Assembly: GCF_030913635.1 (NCBI RefSeq)
Contig: NZ_CP133188.1
Location: forward strand, 2,666,001 to 2,730,000
Direction: 5' to 3'
Length of the DNA stretch: 64,000 bases
Origin: Sedimentibacter sp. MB35-C1
GTDB taxonomy: Bacteria > Bacillota > Clostridia > Tissierellales > Sedimentibacteraceae
Positions 8,403 through 17,835 of this stretch are shown here, one piece after another (the stretch's first letter is position 1; each line of letters starts with the position of its first letter). The notes beneath the pieces are model-generated. The model was given only the letters and a program-made list of their open reading frames with translations. It had not been told where the DNA came from and made no database searches. Position numbers and translations under genes: made by a program.

Positions 8403-11400
8403 ATGTCAAACGAAAATAAGAAAAATATTGAAATAATAGAAAGCGGTCCTGAAAGCAAAAAGCCTTCCAAAAAACGCAGAAGAAAGAAAAATCGAAAAAT
8501 CAGGGTTGCCCTGAGAATAACTCTTCTTCTGCTGTTTGTAGCTGTTATAATTATCGGCGGCTCTTTAGCTGGTATGGTTATTGGAATTGTCAAAAGTGCG
8601 CCGGAAATAGATCCCACAAATGTGCTTGGCACTCTTTCGGAAAGCTCTGTAATAGTTGACGAAAACGGAAATACTATAGAACAGATTCATGATCCAAATG
8701 AAAATAGGGATATTGTGCAATTAAGTGATATTCCAAAATATCTGCAAGACGCATTTATATCTATAGAAGATCAGCGCTTTAATGATCATTTTGGAATAGA
8801 TATCCATCGTATTATGGGATCTCTTTTACATAATGTAAGAGTAGGCGATCCCACGGCGCAAGGCGCAAGTACAATCACCCAGCAGCTTGTAAAAAACTTG
8901 TATTTAACAAACGAAAAATCATGGGAACGAAAAATCAAGGAAATTTATCTGGCAATTCAAGTAGAAAGGAAACTTTCTAAAAATCAAATACTTGAGAATT
9001 ACCTCAATACAATTCCTTTGGGCCAGAGTTCCTACGGTGTTCAAACAGCAGCATATACTTATTTTTCTAAGGATGTAAGTGAGCTTACACTTGCGGAAAG
9101 TGCGCTGCTTGCCGGAGCTGCAAAAAGTACAGTCTACTATGCGCCGTTTAACAGATATAATCTGGAGGACATTGAAGACATTCTTGAAGAAAATATTGTA
9201 GGGCATGTATATATTGGTTCAGTTCAATATGCATGTGTTTACAATCAAAATGCAATTGAACGTCAACATGTAATATTGGGGAAAATGCTGGAATTAGGGC
9301 ACATAAACCAGGATGAATATGATGCAGCCATGGCAGAAGACATGAGAGCTGCTTTAAATCCCGGACAAACAAAAGTCGAGGGAATCTCTTCAGGGCCTAT
9401 GGATTACGTTAAGGAAAAAGTTGTAGAAGACCTGATGGACGCCCAAAGCATATCCTACGAGGAGGCAGAAAGCTATCTATATAGGGGAGGATTAACTATT
9501 ACAACCACCATAGATATTAGTATGCAAAAATCACTTGAAGACTCATACAGCAATTTCCCTGCACTGTTCCTTGGCACCGACCCTACAGGTGATAAGCCAA
9601 CAGGACAAGATTGGAGATATTTCAGATGGTCTGGAGGTGTAGGAACAGGAACACTGGATTCTGCATTAAATATTTTAAATGAAAATGGCCAGCTTATATA
9701 CTATGCTAAAGATAATATAATGGATGCTGATGGTAGTATTTTCTTGAATCAAGATGAACACTATTATGATGAAAGTGGAAATCTTGTTATTAGCTCGAAA
9801 AAATTTGATCTTTATTCTTCTACAATTGACATTGTAGACCTATATACAGTTGATGACAAATATAATTTTGTCTCTCATAATATAGGTGCTTTAAATGTAG
9901 GTAGCAACTTTGAAATCCTTGAGCAAAAAGGAACAAAGGGTACATTTAAAATTCCTAAAAATTATTTAGATAAAAATCCTGAAATGTTTGCCGTTGGAAG
10001 CGATGGAACTTTAAGAATTCCTGCGGATTACTTTTACTTTCAAGAAAAGGGCATTGTTCAGCCTCAATCAGCTACAGTAATAATGGATTACAAAACAGGT
10101 AAAATAAAAGCTATGATAGGCGGCAGAGACATAGAAGGAAGCAAGACATTTAACCGAGCTTCAGACGCTACAAGGCAGCCTGGTTCAACAATTAAACCAT
10201 TATCTGTATACTTGCCTGCTCTAGATCTTGGTTACACAGCAGCATATGTTATAGATGATTTGCCAAGATATAATGATAAAGGAGATAGGTGGCCGAAAAA
10301 CTGGTACGAGTACAGATCCATTAAGTATTGGGGACTGCAAACTCTTAGAAAATCTGTAGAACAGTCTATCAATACAAATGCCGTAACAATGCTTGAGACT
10401 ATCGGTACAGATGCAGCAATGAGCTCCTTAGCAAAACTTGGTTTGATAGATTTAGAAAATCCTGAAAATGACACATTTGTTTCTCCTGCTGAAAACCCAT
10501 CATACAATGATGTCAACCTTGCTTCTCTTGCATTAGGAGGATTAACTAAGGGATTTTCGCCACTGGGTATGACTGCGGCATACGGTGCAATTGCAAATGA
10601 CGGTGTATATATTGAACCTATTTCCTATACAAAGGTTGTAAACAGCAATGGTGAAACCATACTTGAAAATATTCCAGAAACGCATGTTGTAGTAAGCCCC
10701 GAAGTTGCTTCTGTAATGAAAGACATCCTCAGAACAACTGTAAATCCAGGACTTTCCTACAAAGCTAAACTACCTGCTGAATTAGGAATCGAAGTTGCTG
10801 GTAAGACAGGTACAACACAAGTTAACGGAGACTTCTGGTTTGTTGGCTTTTCTCCTTACTATGTAGGCGGCATTTGGGTTGGTAATGATAATGTTCAAAT
10901 GAAGCTTTCAGGTGACAGTGGTGCCAACGCAAGATTGTGGAGTGCAATTATGACACCGATACACGAAGGGCTTCCGCCGGCAAAAATTGAAAGAAATCCA
11001 AATTTGATACCTGTACAGGTCTGCAGCCAGTCAGGAAAAATACCTAGTGATTTATGTGCACATGATCAACGAGGAAGTCAAATTATTACAGAGTATTTTG
11101 TTCCGGGAACTCAGCCTACAGAAGTGTGTGACGTACATGTTGAAGCAGAAGTATGTACTGCTTCCAACAAGCTTAAATCACAGTTCTGCCCCGGTGATTT
11201 GCTGGAAACAAGGGTATTTATAAAACGAGATCCCCTTTATGATCCTGAAGCCAAGACTGACAATTACGAAGCTAAAAGACTTTATCAACAGGTTTTAGAG
11301 GACAAAATTACATTCTCATTAGACGAACTTAAGCAAATATACGTAGGTCAGGTTGAGTTTGATGAAAATGGCCAAGTGTCCAAGGTCCTTGGCGTACCTG

Positions 11401-11708
11401 TTGAAAATCTTGCATTCAGCGGTCTTATGACAGCAGATTATGAATATCAGCTTCCTACAACTATGTGTACTTACCATACAAGATGGCATTATGACCAGTG
11501 GATTAACAATAAACAAAATCCGGAAGACGAAAATAGTGAAGATGAAGATGGTGAAACAGGAGATTCTATAGACGGCAATATTATCGATAGCGACGATAGC
11601 GACGATAATAACGATAATAACGAGCCCAACAATAATGGACATAACGATAACGAACACAATAATAATGGCTCTGCATTGGATGATATACTTGATTCCATAG
11701 AAAATTAA
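8403..11708 (+). CDS. Class A penicillin-binding protein (PBP1A type)
   Basis: 1101-residue bifunctional peptidoglycan synthase. A Lys/Arg-rich cytoplasmic head precedes a membrane anchor at about 35-63. The glycosyltransferase domain has the catalytic EDQRF (Glu122) and GASTITQQLVKN. The transpeptidase domain has SxxK at Ser595-Lys598 (GSTIKP), an SxN motif in SINTN and KTGT at 801. A spacer of roughly 200 residues separates the two domains and looks longer than in PBP1A of Bacillus. The C-terminal tail is Asp/Asn-rich (DDSDDNNDNN) and low complexity. The ATG follows GGAGG, and a strong terminator follows, so it is monocistronic. Confidence 0.93.
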   Translation: MSNENKKNIEIIESGPESKKPSKKRRRKKNRKIRVALRITLLLLFVAVIIIGGSLAGMVIGIVKSAPEIDPTNVLGTLSESSVIVDENGNTIEQIHDPNENRDIVQLSDIPKYLQDAFISIEDQRFNDHFGIDIHRIMGSLLHNVRVGDPTAQGASTITQQLVKNLYLTNEKSWERKIKEIYLAIQVERKLSKNQILENYLNTIPLGQSSYGVQTAAYTYFSKDVSELTLAESALLAGAAKSTVYYAPFNRYNLEDIEDILEENIVGHVYIGSVQYACVYNQNAIERQHVILGKMLELGHINQDEYDAAMAEDMRAALNPGQTKVEGISSGPMDYVKEKVVEDLMDAQSISYEEAESYLYRGGLTITTTIDISMQKSLEDSYSNFPALFLGTDPTGDKPTGQDWRYFRWSGGVGTGTLDSALNILNENGQLIYYAKDNIMDADGSIFLNQDEHYYDESGNLVISSKKFDLYSSTIDIVDLYTVDDKYNFVSHNIGALNVGSNFEILEQKGTKGTFKIPKNYLDKNPEMFAVGSDGTLRIPADYFYFQEKGIVQPQSATVIMDYKTGKIKAMIGGRDIEGSKTFNRASDATRQPGSTIKPLSVYLPALDLGYTAAYVIDDLPRYNDKGDRWPKNWYEYRSIKYWGLQTLRKSVEQSINTNAVTMLETIGTDAAMSSLAKLGLIDLENPENDTFVSPAENPSYNDVNLASLALGGLTKGFSPLGMTAAYGAIANDGVYIEPISYTKVVNSNGETILENIPETHVVVSPEVASVMKDILRTTVNPGLSYKAKLPAELGIEVAGKTGTTQVNGDFWFVGFSPYYVGGIWVGNDNVQMKLSGDSGANARLWSAIMTPIHEGLPPAKIERNPNLIPVQVCSQSGKIPSDLCAHDQRGSQIITEYFVPGTQPTEVCDVHVEAEVCTASNKLKSQFCPGDLLETRVFIKRDPLYDPEAKTDNYEAKRLYQQVLEDKITFSLDELKQIYVGQVEFDENGQVSKVLGVPVENLAFSGLMTADYEYQLPTTMCTYHTRWHYDQWINNKQNPEDENSEDEDGETGDSIDGNIIDSDDSDDNNDNNEPNNNGHNDNEHNNNGSALDDILDSIEN

Positions 11709-11715
11709 TTGCTAT

Positions 11716-11756
11716 AAAAAACCATAATTAGTCAATAGATTAGTTATGGTTTTTTT
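11716..11756 (+). terminator. Terminator of the PBP gene
   Basis: Arms AAAAACCATAA and TTATGGTTTTT with a T run, eight bases after the stop codon. Confidence 0.8.
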
Positions 11757-11790
11757 ATTTCTTAACATAAGAACGCATTAATTTTCACAC

Positions 11791-11838
11791 AAAAAAAGAG
11801 CATATTCCTGCAAACCAATCTGCAGTTGATATACTCTT
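11791..11838 (-). terminator. Terminator of the spoVA operon
   Basis: On the minus strand a compound hairpin (AAGAGTATAT with ATATGCTCTT, inner CTGCAG/CTGCAG) is followed by seven T. It lies just past the spoVAE stop. Confidence 0.8.
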
Positions 11839-11845
11839 CTTGTAA

Positions 11846-12202
11846 TCATTTATTACCTTTGGGGTTAAATATGACTGACACTAAGTACCCTACTAACAGT
11901 GCTGTTGCAACTCCAGGTGCTGTTTTAATAACCCCTCCGCTCAATGCTCCTATAAAGCCTTTAGATGCAGCTTCCTCCACTGCTCCCTCCGCCAGAGAAT
12001 GCCCGAACCCCAAAAGAGGTACTGTAGCACCTGAATATCCAATTTCCACTATTTTATCATATATACCGAAGTATGTAAGAAATGTTCCCAAAACAACAAG
12101 TGAAACCAACAAATAGGCATTATTTTTCTTAAATGTGTCTATGACGATCTGACCCAGAACACATATAATTCCCCCTACTACAAAACTCATAACGTAATTC
12201 AT
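11846..12202 (-). CDS. spoVAE: Stage V sporulation protein AE
   Basis: 118-residue membrane protein with about four hydrophobic segments, typical of the SpoVAE/SpoVAEb type. It shares its fold and motifs (FVVGGIICVLGQ, GHSLAEGAVEEA) with SpoVAC in the same operon. With SpoVAC it is thought to form the inner-membrane channel that loads dipicolinic acid into the forespore and releases it at germination. The frame extends upstream to 12232 into spoVAD, but the ATG at 12202 follows AAGGAGATAAAT and is the better start. It ends the operon. Confidence 0.9.
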   Translation of the reverse strand: MNYVMSFVVGGIICVLGQIVIDTFKKNNAYLLVSLVVLGTFLTYFGIYDKIVEIGYSGATVPLLGFGHSLAEGAVEEAASKGFIGALSGGVIKTAPGVATALLVGYLVSVIFNPKGNK

Positions 12203-12212
12203 ATTTATCTCC

Positions 12213-13208
12213 TTATATTTCAATTCCAACACAATGTGCTATGCCCGGTATGCTTTCCCCCTGCAGAGTAGCAGTAGGAGAATGGAGTGCTCCGGTTGAT
12301 GTAAACAAAAGTTTGTTTATCTCCTTATTTAAAAGCTTTTTATACAAAAATGCTCCGAACACAGTTGCAGAGCATCCGCATCCGCTGCCTCCCGCGTGAA
12401 CATCCTGTTTTTCAATATCAAAGATAATCGTTCCGCAGTCATCATATTTTTTTTCAATGCTGTTTTTGTCTTCAGTAAACATTTTATTTACTATTGATTT
12501 TCCAACAGTACCTAAATCTCCTGTAACGATTAAATCATAATTGATGTTTGTATCTTCTAAGTGCTGTTTCAATGAATCGTACGCCGCCGGCGCCATGGCA
12601 GCTCCCATATTATTGGCATCCTTTATGCCTAAATCCTGAATCTTTCCAAATGTAACATTTTTGACTTTAGGGCCGCTTCCATTCTTCGAAAGCCATACAG
12701 CTCCTGTCCCTGTAACAGTCCACTGTGCAGACATGTGCCTCTGTCCTCCCATTTCAAGAGGTAGTCTGTACTGCCTTTCCGCACTGCAAAAATGGCTGGA
12801 GGTTGCACAAATTACATTGTCTGCAAATCCTCCGTCAATAATAAGCGATCCCAAGCCAATGCTTAAGGCCATAGTTGAGCACGCTCCATAGACTCCAACA
12901 TACGGCAACTGCAAATCTCTGGCGGCAAAAGATGATGATGTTATCTGGTTAAGTAAATCCCCCGATATTAAAAGATCTATATCATTTTTTTTAAGTTTAT
13001 TTCTTTTCATAAGATGCTTTACTGCTTCTTTTTGAAATTTTAATTCGCATTTTTCCCAAGAATCTTCTCCCCACAGATCGTCATCCACAACCATGTCAAA
13101 TTTTTTACCAATGGGGCCTTCTCCTTCTTTTTTTCCAACAATTGTAAATACGTCTCTGACAAATACATTATCTTTTATGCTAAATGTCTGTTTACCAATT
13201 TTTTTCAA
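12213..13208 (-). CDS. spoVAD: Stage V sporulation protein AD
   Basis: 331-residue soluble protein with a thiolase-like fold; the region around the family Cys reads VGVYGACSTM. SpoVAD binds Ca-dipicolinate directly and works with SpoVAC and SpoVAE in its uptake into the forespore. The segments SAQWTVTGTGA and HAGGSGCGCSA are typical. The start is TTG with AAGGAG eight bases upstream. It lies 28 bases after spoVAC and 10 bases before spoVAE, so the three are cotranscribed. Confidence 0.93.
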   Translation of the reverse strand: MKKIGKQTFSIKDNVFVRDVFTIVGKKEGEGPIGKKFDMVVDDDLWGEDSWEKCELKFQKEAVKHLMKRNKLKKNDIDLLISGDLLNQITSSSFAARDLQLPYVGVYGACSTMALSIGLGSLIIDGGFADNVICATSSHFCSAERQYRLPLEMGGQRHMSAQWTVTGTGAVWLSKNGSGPKVKNVTFGKIQDLGIKDANNMGAAMAPAAYDSLKQHLEDTNINYDLIVTGDLGTVGKSIVNKMFTEDKNSIEKKYDDCGTIIFDIEKQDVHAGGSGCGCSATVFGAFLYKKLLNKEINKLLFTSTGALHSPTATLQGESIPGIAHCVGIEI

Positions 13209-13236
13209 CTTTGACTCTCCTTAAATTAAAATATTA

Positions 13237-13677
13237 TTATTTAAACAGGAGACTTAATACTCCTACGATAAAGGCCGAAAAATATCCGAAAACCAATACA
13301 GGACCCGCAAGCTTAAAAATATTTGCGGCGGTTCCCAGCACGTACCCTTCCCTTTTAAATTCAAGAGCAGGTGAAACTACTGAGTTTGCAAAACCTGTAA
13401 TAGGAACAACTGTTCCAGCGCCTCCTATCTTCCCTAACTTGTCATACCAGCCCAATCCGGTCAAAAGTGCGCTTAGAGTAATAAGAACAAGCGAGCTCAT
13501 TGGTCCTGCATCCGTTTCCGGAATACTGAAGCCTGACATCAATATATTTTTTATTATTTCACCCAGAAGGCAAATAGCTCCTCCGAATATAAATGCCCAT
13601 ATACAATTTTTAAAAATAGTATTTTTTGGTGTATATTCGCTAACTACTTGTTTGTAACTGTTTTTATTGTACTTCAT
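13237..13677 (-). CDS. spoVAC: Stage V sporulation protein AC
   Basis: 146-residue integral membrane protein, about four segments after a hydrophilic N-terminus (YTPKNTIFKNCIWAF). Contains the paired motifs FGGAICLLGEIIKN and ITGFANSVVSPALEFKREG seen in SpoVAC. In Bacillus it acts as a mechanosensitive channel in dipicolinic acid release. The ATG follows ATAGGAGGAATAA, and the stop of the small gene upstream overlaps that ribosome site. Confidence 0.93.
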   Translation of the reverse strand: MKYNKNSYKQVVSEYTPKNTIFKNCIWAFIFGGAICLLGEIIKNILMSGFSIPETDAGPMSSLVLITLSALLTGLGWYDKLGKIGGAGTVVPITGFANSVVSPALEFKREGYVLGTAANIFKLAGPVLVFGYFSAFIVGVLSLLFK

Positions 13678-13686
13678 TTATTCCTC

Positions 13687-13809
13687 CTATAGCAAAACTG
13701 CACTTTCAGGTATGGTTTTTAATGATCTATTTTCAATACTGTTTCCAAAATATATTGCTGATAAGCCAATTAACAATACTATTACTAATAAAAAAATCTT
13801 TTTTTTCAT
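13687..13809 (-). CDS. 40-residue membrane peptide heading the spoVA operon
   Basis: A short gene not recognised from any family I know. ATG at 13809 follows GAGGTG at good spacing, and the frame runs 40 codons to TAG at 13687. The protein has a Lys-rich start (MKKKIF), one hydrophobic segment (LLVIVLLIGLSAIYF, residues 7-21) and a polar tail ending PESAVLL. Its stop codon overlaps the Shine-Dalgarno of spoVAC, so it is the first gene of the spoVA transcript. It could be a small SpoVA partner or a leader whose translation couples to spoVAC. I judge it real on start signals and operon fit. Confidence 0.65.
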   Translation of the reverse strand: MKKKIFLLVIVLLIGLSAIYFGNSIENRSLKTIPESAVLL

Positions 13810-14127
13810 ATATATCACCTCATAAGTATTATTTACAAAAAATTATTTTGAATACTAAAAAAAAGCACTATCTATGCCTTTTTTAATATTTAATGTTAAA
13901 TTTTATCACTGTTTAACTTATTTTATGTTTATTTATAATTTGTAATTTCAATATTATTATCAGCATATTATTTATGCTACACAGAATTTTTTTTGCATCA
14001 TAATTTTTATTTCAACATTATTTTTTGATACATATGATTATATCTTAACCCCTTGAAACTAGTAACTTCCTTTGTTTAAAGCCTATGTAAAATGTGTCGC
14101 TAATATTTTTATTTATAAAAAAAACTA
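13810..14127. other. AT-rich gap between divergent spoVA and leu operons
   Basis: About 320 bases with no gene. It must hold the spoVA promoter; I looked for a sigma-G pair on the minus strand and found no convincing match. Confidence 0.5.
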
Positions 14128-14156
14128 TTGACAAGCATTACTAAGAGTGTTAGAAT
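14128..14156 (+). promoter_or_regulatory. leu operon promoter
   Basis: TTGACA (14128-14133), 17-base spacer, TAGAAT (14151-14156), placed just upstream of the T-box leader. Confidence 0.85.
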
Positions 14157-14162
14157 CATGAA

Positions 14163-14457
14163 AATTAATTAATACAAGCTTTGATGGAGAAAAACACTTT
14201 CTTATATGACAAGTTATAGAGAGTCGGCGTATGCTGGAAGCCGATACTGTCAAGAAAACACACTCGCTCCTGAGCTTATTTTCTGAAATCAGTAGGAAAA
14301 TACGTGTGCCGCGTTAAAGGCTAGGATTTGTTAGAATCTGAATTGAGAGGTTTTCTTTAATAATGAATTATTTATTTTTGAAAACAATTAAGGTGGTACC
14401 GCGGAGCTATATCCGTCCTTGATGGCATATTAATATGCATCATGGGCGGATTTTTTG
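14163..14457 (+). promoter_or_regulatory. T-box riboswitch, leucine specific
   Basis: The leader contains the T-box AAGGTGGTACCGCGG at 14390-14404 followed by a terminator (ATCCGTCC ... GGGCGGAT then six T, 14411-14457). Stem I includes AGAGAGTCGGCG and a 3' side with CTC at 14263-14265, the likely specifier and a Leu codon. Uncharged tRNA-Leu should stabilise the antiterminator and allow leuACDB transcription. The specifier is chosen by position and by fit to the downstream genes. Confidence 0.9.
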
Positions 14458-14491
14458 TATTATTTAATAATTTTATTACGGAGGAATTGTA

Positions 14492-16009
14492 ATGACCAAG
14501 ACAGTCAAAATTTTTGACACGACTTTAAGAGATGGCGAACAATCGCCTGGGTGCAGCATGAATCTGAAGGAAAAAATTGAAATGGCTCAGCAACTTGAAA
14601 GAATGAATGTAGACATAATAGAGGCAGGGTTTGCTGCAGCTTCGCCCGAGGATTTACGCTCTATACAAGAGATTTCAAAACACATTAAAAAATGTACTGT
14701 TACAAGCCTTGCAAGAGCACATAAAGATGACATAGATAAAGCGTGGGAAAGTTTAAAATATGCAGCAAATCCGCGCATACATGTATTTTTAGCAACATCT
14801 CCAATTCATATGGAATACAAATTGAAAATGTCGCCTGAAAAAGTTTTGGAAACATCAGAAAAAATGGTATCCTATGCGAAGTCTTTTTGTGACAATATTG
14901 AATTTTCAGCAGAAGATGCAACAAGAAGCGATGCGGATTTTCTTGCACAGGTTTTCGACGCGGTAATTAAAGCAGGTGCTACAACAATTAATATCCCTGA
15001 CACAGTGGGATACACAACACCTGATGAATATTATGATTTTATTACGACAATTATTAACAAATGCCCTGCACTTAAAACAGTTGACATATCTGTACATTGC
15101 CACAACGATCTTGGGCTAGCAGTTGCAAACTCAATTGCTGCAATCAAAGCAGGAGCCACGCAAATTGAGTGCACAGTTAACGGGATAGGCGAAAGAGCTG
15201 GAAATGCAGCACTTGAAGAAATTGTAATGTCACTTAATACCAGAAAAGACTATTTTGGTGCTGAAACAAGAATTGACACTAAACAAATAGTGCGAAGCAG
15301 CAGCTTATTGACAAGAATTACAGGTATCAAGGTACAACCTAATAAGGCAATTGTCGGAGCAAATGCATTTGCACATGAATCCGGTATTCACCAGCACGGT
15401 GTTCTTAATAACAAACAAACCTATGAGATAATGACTCCGGAATCAATAGGTTTGGATACAAACAAATTAGTTTTAGGAAAGCATTCTGGGCGACATGCCT
15501 TTAGCGATAAATTAACTAAGCTTGGTTACACTTTGACAAAAGATGAACTGGATATAGCATTTAAAAAATTTAAGGATCTTGCTGATAAGAAAAAGATTGT
15601 ATATGACAGAGACATAGATGCTTTGGTTTCTAGGCAAAAAGTCCAGATTCCCAAAATATTTGAACTTGTGAAATTCGTTATAAATTCTGGGAATGCAATT
15701 ACTTCAACCGCAACCTTGTCAGTGAGAAAGGGCAATGATGTTATTGAAGAGGTTGCAGCAGGAGAAGGGCCAATATATGCATCCTTTAAAGCAATCGAAA
15801 AAATAATCGGAAAAAGCTTGGAGTTGGCGGATTTTTCGTTAAATTCTGTTACCGAGGGTGAAGACGCGCTGGGTGATGCAGTTGTAAAATTAAAGGAAAA
15901 TGGACGTGTCTACGTAGGCAGAGGCTTAAGCACAGACATAATTGAAGCAAGCATCATAGCGTACATCAATTCTTTAAATAAAATGGTTTTTGAAAACAGG
16001 ACTATATAA
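14492..16009 (+). CDS. leuA: 2-isopropylmalate synthase
   Basis: 505 residues. Condenses acetyl-CoA with 2-oxoisovalerate, the committed step of leucine synthesis. The N-terminal TIM barrel opens with FDTTLRDGEQSPGCSM and has the metal-binding HCHNDLG and GIGERAGNAALEE. The C-terminal LeuA regulatory domain (from about residue 370), where leucine feedback binds, is present. The ATG follows ACGGAGG. First gene of the T-box-controlled operon, with leuC 18 bases downstream. Confidence 0.95.
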   Translation: MTKTVKIFDTTLRDGEQSPGCSMNLKEKIEMAQQLERMNVDIIEAGFAAASPEDLRSIQEISKHIKKCTVTSLARAHKDDIDKAWESLKYAANPRIHVFLATSPIHMEYKLKMSPEKVLETSEKMVSYAKSFCDNIEFSAEDATRSDADFLAQVFDAVIKAGATTINIPDTVGYTTPDEYYDFITTIINKCPALKTVDISVHCHNDLGLAVANSIAAIKAGATQIECTVNGIGERAGNAALEEIVMSLNTRKDYFGAETRIDTKQIVRSSSLLTRITGIKVQPNKAIVGANAFAHESGIHQHGVLNNKQTYEIMTPESIGLDTNKLVLGKHSGRHAFSDKLTKLGYTLTKDELDIAFKKFKDLADKKKIVYDRDIDALVSRQKVQIPKIFELVKFVINSGNAITSTATLSVRKGNDVIEEVAAGEGPIYASFKAIEKIIGKSLELADFSLNSVTEGEDALGDAVVKLKENGRVYVGRGLSTDIIEASIIAYINSLNKMVFENRTI

Positions 16010-16027
16010 TTAATCAGGAGGCTTAAC

Positions 16028-17302
16028 ATGGGAATGACAATGACACAAAAAATCCTTGCAAAACATGCAGGATTAGAGGAAGTGAAAGCAGGACAGTTTA
16101 TCGAAATTGATTTGGATTTGGTTTTAGGCAACGATATAACCACACCGGTTGCCATAAAAGAATTTAAAAAAATGGGTGCTGAGAAAATATATGACAAAGA
16201 CAAGGTCGTCGTTGTTTTCGATCATTTCGTACCTGCCAAGGATATAAAATCAGCAGAACAATGCAAAATTTCAAGATGCTTTTGCAAAGAACAAGAAGTT
16301 ACAAATTTCTTTGATGTTGGACAAATGGGAATTGAACATGCACTTCTGCCGGAAAAAGGGCTTGTTGTAGCGGGAGACACTGTAATTGGTGCTGATTCTC
16401 ATACCTGTACATACGGTGCTTTAGGAGCATTTTCTACAGGCGGCGGAAGCACTGACATGGCAGCTGGAATGGCTACAGGTAAGCTTTGGTTTAAAGTTCC
16501 GTCAGCAATTAAGTTTAATTTGTCAGGTAAATTGAATAAGTGGGTAAGCGGCAAGGATGTGATTCTGTATATCATAGGAAAAATAGGAGTTGACGGTGCT
16601 TTATACAAATCAATGGAGTTTTCCGGCGAAGGTGTAAAAGAGTTGTCAATGGATGACAGATTCACAATCTGCAATATGGCAATTGAAGCAGGAGGAAAAA
16701 ATGGAATTTTTCCGGTTGATGAAAAAACAACAGAGTATATTAAAAACCATTCAACAAAAAAATTTACCACATATAAAGCTGATGATGATGCCGTATATGA
16801 TGAAGTTATAGAAATTGATTTATCTACTTTAACGCCGGTTGTATCATTTCCTCATTTACCTGAAAATGCAAAACCGATTTCTGAAGTAGGCGATGTTAAA
16901 ATAGATCAAGTTGTAATAGGCTCATGCACAAACGGAAGGATTGAAGATATGAGAATTGCCGCTGAAATATTAAAGGGACACAAAGTTCATCCTGATGTGC
17001 GAACAATAATTATTCCTGCAACTCAAGCAGTATATAAACAATGCATAGTAGAAGGCTTAGCTGAAATATTCATAGATGCAGGGGCTGCTGTCAGCACTCC
17101 AACCTGCGGACCGTGTCTTGGAGGGTATATGGGAATATTGGCTGACGGAGAAAAAGCACTTACAACTACAAACAGAAATTTCGTAGGCCGCATGGGACAT
17201 ACCGGCTCTGAAATATATCTTGCAAGCCCTGCAGTAGCTGCAGCTTCAGCAATAGCAGGCAAAATTGCAGACCCAAATTATTTTGACGGAGGTAATGAAT
17301 AA
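16028..17302 (+). CDS. leuC: 3-isopropylmalate dehydratase, large subunit
   Basis: 424 residues, of the shorter archaeal/clostridial LeuC type. The 4Fe-4S ligands are expected at [14 protein letters not shown] and [13 protein letters not shown]. The region [21 protein letters not shown] is a family signature. With LeuD it isomerises 2-isopropylmalate to 3-isopropylmalate. The Shine-Dalgarno is CAGGAGG. The stop codon overlaps the leuD start (TAATG), so the subunits are translationally coupled. Confidence 0.93.
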   Translation: MGMTMTQKILAKHAGLEEVKAGQFIEIDLDLVLGNDITTPVAIKEFKKMGAEKIYDKDKVVVVFDHFVPAKDIKSAEQCKISRCFCKEQEVTNFFDVGQMGIEHALLPEKGLVVAGDTVIGADSHTCTYGALGAFSTGGGSTDMAAGMATGKLWFKVPSAIKFNLSGKLNKWVSGKDVILYIIGKIGVDGALYKSMEFSGEGVKELSMDDRFTICNMAIEAGGKNGIFPVDEKTTEYIKNHSTKKFTTYKADDDAVYDEVIEIDLSTLTPVVSFPHLPENAKPISEVGDVKIDQVVIGSCTNGRIEDMRIAAEILKGHKVHPDVRTIIIPATQAVYKQCIVEGLAEIFIDAGAAVSTPTCGPCLGGYMGILADGEKALTTTNRNFVGRMGHTGSEIYLASPAVAAASAIAGKIADPNYFDGGNE

Positions 17303-17799
17303 TGAATGCACACGGAAGAGTTTTTAAATACGGTGACAATGTAGATACTGATGCGATTATTCCGGCAAGACACTTGATTTCAACAGACCCCTTGGTTCTT
17401 GCAAGTCATTGCATGGAAGATTTAGATAAAAATTTTGCTAAAGAGGTTAAACAGGGAGACATAATTGTAGCTCTAAATAATTTTGGATGTGGTTCATCTC
17501 GTGAGCATGCTCCTATATCCATAAAGGGAGCCGGCATATCATGCGTAATAGCTAAAAGCTTCGCTCGTATATTTTACAGAAATTCCTTTAACATAGGATT
17601 TCCTATATTGGAATGTGAGGAAGCAGCGGATAAAATAGAAAATGGTGATGAAGTGAGCGTAGATTTCAACAGCGGAAGAATAACTAATATTACAAAAAAT
17701 GAAACTTATCAAGCAGAACCGTTTCCGGAATTTATACAGCAGATAATCCATAGCGGAGGTTTGGTAGGATACGTAAGGAATAAAATTTCCAATAAATAA
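17302..17799 (+). CDS. leuD: 3-isopropylmalate dehydratase, small subunit
   Basis: 165 residues with the swivel-domain motifs [14 protein letters not shown] and [11 protein letters not shown], the latter contributing the substrate-binding loop. It pairs with LeuC and overlaps it by one base. Residues [16 protein letters not shown] correspond here to [15 protein letters not shown] and are typical. A 36-base gap separates it from leuB. Confidence 0.93.
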   Translation: MNAHGRVFKYGDNVDTDAIIPARHLISTDPLVLASHCMEDLDKNFAKEVKQGDIIVALNNFGCGSSREHAPISIKGAGISCVIAKSFARIFYRNSFNIGFPILECEEAADKIENGDEVSVDFNSGRITNITKNETYQAEPFPEFIQQIIHSGGLVGYVRNKISNK

Positions 17800-17835
17800 T
17801 TATTACTAAATATGCTTAACTAACAGGAGGCAATA

